A stretch of DNA of 18,367 nucleotides from Gaiellasilicea sp039914895 (lineage in GTDB: Bacteria; Actinomycetota; Thermoleophilia; Gaiellales; Gaiellaceae), in NCBI GenBank assembly GCA_039914895.1, contig JBDSOJ010000222.1, positions 1-18,367 on the forward strand. Reading direction: 5' to 3'. The position numbers and the translations under genes are program-made. Positions 14,082-18,367 of this stretch are shown here, piece after piece (position 1 is the first letter of the stretch; every line of letters starts with the position of its first letter). Under the pieces are notes generated by a model. It was not told where the DNA came from. It did no database searches and worked only from the letters and a program-made list of their open reading frames with translations.

Positions 14082-14810
14082 TCAGTTTTCCGACCGGCGG
14101 AGGTAGCCCTTCGGATTGAAGGTGAGGTAGAGCTTCTCGCGCCGGCGATCGGCCTCGAAGGCGGAGTCGCCGCGCAGGAACTCCTCGGCCGCCTCCATCG
14201 GGCCGGGCCCGAACTCGGGGCTGACCGGGTGGCCGTTCAGAATCGTGTCCTCGACGACGATGTAGCTCCCGGGCGTCACGAGGGGCGCGTAGAGGCGCAG
14301 CTCCTCGAGCACGTGCTCCTTGCGGTGATCGGAGTCGAGCACGACGAGGACGGTCCGGGCGCCGTCGGCACTTCGCCGGACGTGCTCGAGCGTCTCCGGC
14401 GCCACCGATGAGCCGGTGAAGTACTCGATCCGCGGGTGCTCCCTCCAACCCTCCTGCTGCTGCACATCGATCGTGAGCACGTTGCCGTGGCCGAGCAGGT
14501 CGCAGAGCGAGGCGAGATAGAGCGCGCTGCCGCCGAAGGCTGTCCCGGTCTCGACGATCAGGTCCGGCCGCAGCTCGTGCAGCAGCTCCTGGTAGATCCA
14601 CAGGTCGAGCGGGCACTTGTCGGTGCGGACGCCGAGCCAGCGCGTGTCGGCGCGCGTCTCGCCGAAGAGCGCGCCATCGTAGTAGACCTCGGTGAACCGC
14701 TCGACGATGTCCCCATGGAGCTTGCGCCGAAAGAGGGTCCGGTTGACGAGGCGGCGGAAGACGTAGGCCTCGTCCCGCGCCAGATAGACGAACGGCTTCA
14801 CGGACGGCAC
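14082..14810 (-). CDS. CmcI-family methyltransferase (cephalosporin hydroxylase family)
   Basis: A 242-residue protein of the CmcI family (PF04989 type), a group of SAM-dependent O-methyltransferases often misnamed cephalosporin hydroxylase; relatives include rhamnosyl O-methyltransferases of actinobacteria. Visible parts are the N-terminal GVRTDKCPLDLWIYQELL (60-77), the SAM-binding VETGTAFGGSALYL (86-99), D115 after the second strand (LTID), metal-binding-like LDSDH (158-162; D159, D161, H162) and VEDTILNGHPV (186-196). All expected key residues seem present. In this setting it most likely methylates a sugar hydroxyl of the polysaccharide or a glycolipid, which is inference. The start is GTG at 14810 with TAAGCT seven bases upstream and no Shine-Dalgarno sequence, so it is probably leaderless and singly transcribed. 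Confidence 0.88.
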   Translation of the reverse strand: MPSVKPFVYLARDEAYVFRRLVNRTLFRRKLHGDIVERFTEVYYDGALFGETRADTRWLGVRTDKCPLDLWIYQELLHELRPDLIVETGTAFGGSALYLASLCDLLGHGNVLTIDVQQQEGWREHPRIEYFTGSSVAPETLEHVRRSADGARTVLVVLDSDHRKEHVLEELRLYAPLVTPGSYIVVEDTILNGHPVSPEFGPGPMEAAEEFLRGDSAFEADRRREKLYLTFNPKGYLRRSEN

Positions 14811-14817
14811 GGCGGCG

Positions 14818-14823
14818 AGCTTA
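14818..14823 (-). promoter_or_regulatory. Candidate -10 box TAAGCT of a leaderless promoter
   Basis: On the minus strand TAAGCT is followed by seven bases and the GTG at 14810. There is no Shine-Dalgarno sequence in those seven bases and no clear -35. This matches the box-to-start spacing at 1456 and 14920. Confidence 0.45.
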
Positions 14824-14884
14824 CACGTGGCCGGGGATCAGCTCCTCGACGACGCGTCGGGCGCAGAAAGCGGTCTGCCGCGAG

Positions 14885-14898
14885 CCTGGCCGGCCAGG
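14885..14898. promoter_or_regulatory. Perfect 14-bp palindrome, candidate operator
   Basis: CCTGGCCGGCCAGG is a perfect inverted repeat without spacer. It lies eight bases upstream of the TAACAT box, about 21 to 34 bases before the predicted transcription start, where a repressor or activator would overlap the -35 region. A few such palindromes are expected by chance across the window at this GC content, but few in a gap of 109 bases. No known regulator motif is recognised. Confidence 0.35.
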
Positions 14899-14906
14899 GC
14901 GGCAAG

Positions 14907-14912
14907 TAACAT
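14907..14912 (+). promoter_or_regulatory. Candidate -10 box TAACAT of a leaderless promoter
   Basis: TAACAT is followed by seven bases and the GTG at 14920. This supports GTG 14920 as the start of the sugar-transferase gene, rather than the earlier in-frame GTG at 14827, whose extra 31 residues carry no recognisable domain. Confidence 0.5.
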
Positions 14913-14919
14913 TCAGGAC

Positions 14920-16380
14920 GTGGCGACGCAGCCCACGGAGCCCGCGTCGCGCGCTCGCGACCGCGACGTGCGCGCCCTCCGCCCGTATGTCCTGCGGCGC
15001 GGGCAGCTGCGAACGCTGTTGCGCCGCACGCTCGGCGTCACCACCCTCGCCGTGCTCGACACCGGCGGCCTCGCGCTCGGGATCTTCCTCGCGCTCGTCG
15101 CGCGCAGCGTCGTCTACGGCGATCCGGTGTTCTGGAGCCTGCTCTGGCGCACGGAGGTCGACGAGTGGCTGCCGTTCCTGATCCCGATCACGCTGCTCGT
15201 CTTCTTGCAGGCCGGGCTGTACGCGTCGCGCGAGCGCCGGGCCGGGCTCGGCCGCGTCGCGTCGTCGCTCCTCCTCGTCGCCGCGATCGTGGTCGCCTTC
15301 GGCTACGGGACGGGCTACGACTTCAACACGTCCGGGCTGATCCCGACCGCGCTCGTGCTCTGCGCGATCACGATCGGGCTCCTGCGCTCCGCCTACGACT
15401 CGGCCGCCCTCGAGCTCGAGCGCCTGTTCCACGCCCGCCGCCGCGCGCTGCTGCTCGGCGACCGCGAGAGCAACAGGGCGCTCGAGCGGATGCTCTCGGG
15501 GAGCCGGGGCGGCATCGCCTATGAGTTCGTCGACGCGCACGCGACCGGCGACCCGGCGGGTGTGGCCGAGAGTCTCGCGCGGCTGCGGCCGGACGAGGTG
15601 ATCCTGAACGAAGGCGACTTCGACGAGGCGACCGTGCTCGAGATCGTCGAGAGCGCGCACCGCGCGGGCGTGAAGGTGCGGATCGCGCCGAAGACGACCG
15701 ATCTCCTGATCGAGCGCGGCGAGTACGTTCCGGGCCAGGGCATGCCGCTGTTCGAGCTGCGGCCGCCCGTGCTCGCCGGTACCGACTGGCTGTTCAAGCG
15801 GGCGTTCGACCTCGTCGTCAGCGCCGTCGTCGTCCTCGTCGGCCTGCCGGTCTGGCTGCTGCTCGCCGCGGCGATCAAGGTCGACTCGCGCGGCCCCGTC
15901 CTCTACCGCGACCGGCGGATCGGGGTCGGCCAGCACGAGTTCGGGATGCTCAAGTTCCGGACGATGGTACGGGACGCCTCCGAGCAGCAGGACGAGCTCG
16001 AGGAGCGGAACGAGGCGCCCGGAGCGCTCTTCAAGATCCGTCGCGACCCACGCGTGACCCGCGTCGGCCGCCTGCTCCGCAAGCTCTCGCTCGACGAGCT
16101 GCCGCAGCTCCTGAACGTCCTCCGCGGCCAGATGAGCCTCGTCGGCCCCCGCCCGCTGCCGCTCCGCGACTACGCGATGCTCGAGGCCTGGCACCGGAAG
16201 CGCTATCTCGTTCTGCCGGGGATCACGGGCCTCTGGCAGATCTCGGGCCGCTCGAACCTGACCTTCGACGACCTCGTCCGGCTCGACTTCTACTACATCG
16301 AGAACTGGTCGATCTGGCTCGACATCTCGATCCTGATCAAGACGCCGTTCGCGATCGCGAGCGGTCGTGGCGCGTACTGA
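14920..16380 (+). CDS. Polyprenyl-phosphate sugar-phosphate transferase (initiating glycosyltransferase, WbaP/WcaJ-like)
   Basis: A 486-residue polyisoprenyl-phosphate hexose-1-phosphate transferase, which moves a sugar phosphate from a nucleotide sugar to undecaprenyl phosphate and starts repeat-unit assembly. The N-terminal half has about four membrane helices (40-64, 85-103, 114-130, 138-156). A Rossmann-like CoA-binding-type domain follows (RALLLGDRESN at 175-185 up to about 282). The C-terminal bacterial sugar transferase domain starts at FKRAFDLVVSA (292-302) with a membrane hairpin. It contains GPVLYRDRRIG (325-335), MLKFRTM (343-349), the catalytic pair D392-E393 in LSLDELPQLLNV (389-400), LVGPRP (407-412) and PGITGLWQISGRS (433-445), ending in the usual GRGAY. 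Length and order are normal for long-form enzymes. The sugar (glucose, galactose or other) is not predictable. It is divergent from the CmcI-like gene. Confidence 0.95.
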   Translation: MATQPTEPASRARDRDVRALRPYVLRRGQLRTLLRRTLGVTTLAVLDTGGLALGIFLALVARSVVYGDPVFWSLLWRTEVDEWLPFLIPITLLVFLQAGLYASRERRAGLGRVASSLLLVAAIVVAFGYGTGYDFNTSGLIPTALVLCAITIGLLRSAYDSAALELERLFHARRRALLLGDRESNRALERMLSGSRGGIAYEFVDAHATGDPAGVAESLARLRPDEVILNEGDFDEATVLEIVESAHRAGVKVRIAPKTTDLLIERGEYVPGQGMPLFELRPPVLAGTDWLFKRAFDLVVSAVVVLVGLPVWLLLAAAIKVDSRGPVLYRDRRIGVGQHEFGMLKFRTMVRDASEQQDELEERNEAPGALFKIRRDPRVTRVGRLLRKLSLDELPQLLNVLRGQMSLVGPRPLPLRDYAMLEAWHRKRYLVLPGITGLWQISGRSNLTFDDLVRLDFYYIENWSIWLDISILIKTPFAIASGRGAY

Positions 16381-16413
16381 GCCGCCCCTAACGGCGCCTT
16401 CATCCCCGCTCCC

Positions 16414-16419
16414 TATGCT
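16414..16419 (+). promoter_or_regulatory. Candidate -10 box TATGCT upstream of the CgeB-like gene
   Basis: TATGCT is followed by seven bases and the ATG at 16427, which begins a six-codon ORF rather than the main gene. Transcription would start near 16426. The gap after the sugar-transferase gene is 63 bases, consistent with a separate promoter, although read-through is also possible. No clear -35 is seen. Confidence 0.42.
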
Positions 16420-16426
16420 GTTCCGG

Positions 16427-16447
16427 ATGATGGGCTGTCCCCGATGA
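16427..16447 (+). CDS. Possible leaderless leader peptide MMGCPR overlapping the next start
   Basis: Two consecutive ATG codons (16427, 16430) open a six-codon frame encoding MMGCPR. Its TGA stop (16445-16447) overlaps the ATG of the CgeB-like gene (16444) as ATGA. The TANNNT-to-ATG distance fits a leaderless start. The ATG at 16444 has no Shine-Dalgarno sequence, so coupling from this mini-ORF could supply ribosomes. It is too short to be supported by coding statistics. Confidence 0.3.
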   Translation: MMGCPR

Positions 16448-17658
16448 AGGCGCCGAAGCTCCTCGCCGTCGCCTCGGCGGTCGACCTCGACTTCCGCTAC
16501 GGCTGCACGCCGGCGTGGTGGCAGCTTTGGAAGGGGCTCTACGAGGTCGGTGCCGACCTGATCGTCACGCCCTATCGCGGCCGGCCGGTCGAGTCGCCCT
16601 GGTGGCGGACGGCGCCGAACCCGACCCGGGTCGAGGGCGAGAGCTTCGCCGCCGTTCGCACCGGTATCGCGCGCCTGAAGGGTGACCGCTACCTGCGCCG
16701 CGCGGAAGAGTCGCCGGACGAGACGACCTTCGATAAGGCGACGCGGGAGGCGATCTGGCGCTGGGTGACGCCACGCTGGAAGCGCCACCTGACGAAGCTG
16801 CTCGAGCAGGAGCGCGACGTCGACGCGGTGATCGTCTTCACCGTCCCGATGGCGCACTTCCGCGGCATCCCCACCTACCTGCGCGAGCGCTTCGGCGTGC
16901 CCGTGGTCTTCTACGACGGCGACGTGCCGATGAGCCTGCCCGCGTTCGGCGGCATGGACACTGGCTTCAACTACTACCTCGGCGCCGATCCGTCCGAGTA
17001 CGACCTCGTCGTCTCGAACTCGGAGGGCGGGTTGCCGAGCCTGCTCGAGCTGGGTGCGAAGCGGGCGGAGGCGGTCTTCTGGGGCGCCGACCCCGAGTTC
17101 TTCGCGCCGCGCCAGGTCGAGAAGCTCCACGACGTCTTCTTCTACGGCTACGGGGACAAGTTTCGGCGCGAGTGGATGGCGGCGATGGTGGGGGAACCGA
17201 GCCGGGCGGCGCCCGAGCTCGAGTTCGCGCTCGGCGGCCGCGACTTCCAGGGCGACACGGGTCGCGCGTGGCTCGTCGGCGACGTGCCGTTCAACGCCTT
17301 CAACCAGGCGATCTCGGCCTCGCGGATCAACCTCAACATCACCCGCCGCTCGCACGCGACGGTGCCCGCCTCGTCGTCGTGCCGGCCGTTCGAGCTCGCG
17401 AGCGCGGGGGCGGCGATCGTCTCGAACCCGTACGAGGGGATCGAGCGCTGGTTCGAGCCGGGGCAGGAGCTGCTCGTCGTCCAGGACGCGGAGGAAGCGC
17501 TCGCCGCGTACCGCGGGCTGCTCGACGACCCGGCGCAGGCCGAGGCGATGGGAGCCCGCGCACGCGAGCGCGTCCTCGACGAGCACACCTACGCGCACCG
17601 TGCCCGGCAGCTCCTCTCCCTCGTCGGCCTCGGCGTCCCGGCGGGATCCCGTGCCTAG
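16444..17658 (+). CDS. CgeB-like glycosyltransferase (Glyco_trans_1_2 type, GT-B)
   Basis: A 404-residue protein resembling CgeB/spore-maturation-type glycosyltransferases. The N-terminal half is unusual: RYGCTPAWWQLWKGLYEVGADL (around 18-39), then VVFYDGDVPMSL (154-165) and YDLVVSNSEGGLPSL (186-200). The C-terminal half carries the diagnostic stretch SRINLNITR (293-301), SSCRPFELASAGAAIVSN (311-328), the GIERWFEPG loop (332-340), and the final HTYAHRARQLL (381-391). These are the usual donor-binding parts of the Glyco_trans_1_2 domain. E317 and E332-region acids are candidates for nucleotide or sugar contacts. Function is probably sugar transfer to a glycan, lipid or protein; no substrate can be named. 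The start has no Shine-Dalgarno sequence but overlaps a possible leader ORF. Its last 8 bases overlap the GT2 gene, so the two are likely co-transcribed. Confidence 0.8.
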   Translation: MKAPKLLAVASAVDLDFRYGCTPAWWQLWKGLYEVGADLIVTPYRGRPVESPWWRTAPNPTRVEGESFAAVRTGIARLKGDRYLRRAEESPDETTFDKATREAIWRWVTPRWKRHLTKLLEQERDVDAVIVFTVPMAHFRGIPTYLRERFGVPVVFYDGDVPMSLPAFGGMDTGFNYYLGADPSEYDLVVSNSEGGLPSLLELGAKRAEAVFWGADPEFFAPRQVEKLHDVFFYGYGDKFRREWMAAMVGEPSRAAPELEFALGGRDFQGDTGRAWLVGDVPFNAFNQAISASRINLNITRRSHATVPASSSCRPFELASAGAAIVSNPYEGIERWFEPGQELLVVQDAEEALAAYRGLLDDPAQAEAMGARARERVLDEHTYAHRARQLLSLVGLGVPAGSRA

Positions 17659-18367
17659 ACACCGCCTCGCGATCGTTCCGGCGCGAAACGAGGAGGACGC
17701 GGTCGGCCGCGTCGTCGAGGAGCTGCGGGCGTTCGACTCCGAGCTCGACGTCGTCGTCATCGACGACGGCTCCGAGGACCTGACCGCCGTCCGGGCGGCC
17801 GCAGCCGGGGCCGCGGTCGTCAGCCTCCCGTTCAACCTCGGCATCGGCGGCGCGGTGCAGACGGGCTTCAAGTACGCGCTCGCGCACGGCTACGACACCG
17901 TGATCCGGCTCGACGGGGACGGCCAGCACGACCCGGAGCAGATCCCGAACCTGCTGGCGCCGCTCGAGCGCGGCGAGGCGGACGTCGTCGTCGGCTCTCG
18001 CTTCGCCGAGGGCGGCGGCGACTACAAGGCGCCCTTCGCGCGCCGTGCCGGGATCCGCTGGTTCGCGCAGCTCGTCTCGCTGCTGACCCGGCAGAAGCTG
18101 ACCGACACGACCTCCGGCTTCCAGGCCGTGAACGCGCGTGCGATCCGGCTCTTCGCCGCCGACTACCCGCACGACTACCCCGAGGTCGAGGCGGCCGTGA
18201 TGGTCGTCCGCCACCGGCTGCGCATACTCGAGGTGCCTGCGCAGATGCGCGGCCGCGAGACGGGCCGCTCCTCGATCACGACGCTCCGCTCGCTCTACTA
18301 CGCGATCAAGGTGACGCTCGCGCTGCTCGTCGGCATCTTCCGTCGCCGGGTCGTGCCGGTGGACGAG
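17651..18367 (+). CDS. GT2 glycosyltransferase, polyprenyl-phosphate mannose/glucose synthase-like (3' end outside window)
   Basis: A GTG start at 17651 overlaps the preceding stop by 8 bases, and the frame stays open to the window edge (239 codons). The protein is a GT-A fold GT2 enzyme of the dolichyl-phosphate-mannose-synthase-like group. It has IVPARNEEDAVGRVVEEL (8-25), VVVIDDGSED (34-43), NLGIGGAVQTGFKYAL (62-77), the metal- and nucleotide-binding DGDGQHDP (88-95), VGSRF (114-118), TDTTSGFQAVN (151-161) and RGRETGRSS (200-208). A membrane-associated helix starts near 212. These enzymes make polyprenyl-phosphate-linked sugars from nucleotide sugars at the inner face of the membrane, and are often followed by a DUF2304 gene, which would lie just outside. 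Typical length is 230-250, so little is missing. Its product could feed the GT-C enzymes at the left end. Confidence 0.9.
   Translation, partial: MPRHRLAIVPARNEEDAVGRVVEELRAFDSELDVVVIDDGSEDLTAVRAAAAGAAVVSLPFNLGIGGAVQTGFKYALAHGYDTVIRLDGDGQHDPEQIPNLLAPLERGEADVVVGSRFAEGGGDYKAPFARRAGIRWFAQLVSLLTRQKLTDTTSGFQAVNARAIRLFAADYPHDYPEVEAAVMVVRHRLRILEVPAQMRGRETGRSSITTLRSLYYAIKVTLALLVGIFRRRVVPVDE

Noticed and set aside
14827..14919. Earlier GTG start (14827) for the sugar-transferase gene
   Set aside because: The extra 31 residues have no domain, would overlap the divergent promoter and palindrome, and the GTG at 14920 has a -10 box at the same distance as other starts.
16381..16413. Possible terminator after the sugar-transferase gene
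   Set aside because: Only a four-pair GCCG/CGGC stem and a GGCGCC palindrome are present, with no T-run, so there is no support for a terminator.
14821..17871. A 1016-codon open frame on the minus strand opposite the sugar-transferase and CgeB-like genes
   Set aside because: Its translation is dominated by Arg, Glu, Asp and Val without any domain, as expected antisense to GC-rich genes. The plus-strand genes carry clear catalytic motifs over the same bases.
1..18367. Mobile elements, CRISPR arrays, tRNA genes, defence or phage genes
   Set aside because: I looked for transposase motifs, short regular repeats and tRNA-like cloverleafs and saw none. All strong frames belong to polysaccharide or related envelope functions.

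Overview
The window is GC-rich throughout (roughly 70% by eye). It is densely coding, uses many GTG starts and one TTG start, and shows a recurring TANNNT box 6-7 bases before RTG start codons, as in leaderless actinobacterial genes. I infer an actinobacterial (Actinomycetota) chromosome. A soil lineage such as Thermoleophilia/Gaiellales would fit, but the sequence alone does not prove the class. There are no tRNA, rRNA, CRISPR, IS or phage features, and no gene-free stretch longer than about 110 bases.

Layout. Bases 1-1371 (minus) hold two overlapping genes for integral-membrane GT-C-type glycosyltransferases; the downstream one is cut by the window edge. Bases 1456-4261 (plus) hold a UDP-glucuronate decarboxylase (UDP-xylose synthase), a secreted clan GH-A glycoside hydrolase whose TTG start overlaps it, and a SAM methyltransferase. 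Bases 4263-7982 (minus) form an operon of an O-antigen ligase/polymerase-family membrane protein and two GT4 glycosyltransferases. Bases 8051-14078 (plus) form a second operon: a GT4 enzyme, a 772-residue protein made of two fused and diverged GT4 units, a third GT-B enzyme with an altered catalytic motif, and a Wzx/MurJ-type flippase. A CmcI-family (cephalosporin-hydroxylase-like) methyltransferase lies on the minus strand at 14082-14810. It is divergent from a polyprenyl-phosphate sugar-phosphate transferase at 14920-16380. The window ends with a CgeB-like glycosyltransferase (16444-17658) overlapped by a dolichol-phosphate-mannose-synthase-like GT2 gene that runs off the right edge.

Together these genes look like a surface polysaccharide locus of the Wzx/Wzy type. 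The sugar transferase would load the first sugar on undecaprenyl phosphate, the GT4/GT-B enzymes extend it (with UDP-xylose as one possible donor), methyltransferases decorate it, the flippase exports it and the O-antigen-ligase-family protein polymerises or ligates it outside. The GT2 and GT-C enzymes suggest a parallel route through polyprenyl-phosphate-linked sugars. No Wzz/Wzc-type chain-length regulator is visible. Specific sugars, linkages and the final polymer cannot be read from the sequence.

The points most worth a second look are the tandem GT4 fusion, the repeated leaderless promoter architecture, a leaderless six-codon mini-ORF whose stop overlaps the start of the CgeB-like gene, a perfect 14-bp palindrome just upstream of the sugar-transferase -10 box, and substitutions of normally conserved catalytic residues in two enzymes. 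I see no clearly new kind of system; it is an unusual assembly of known families.
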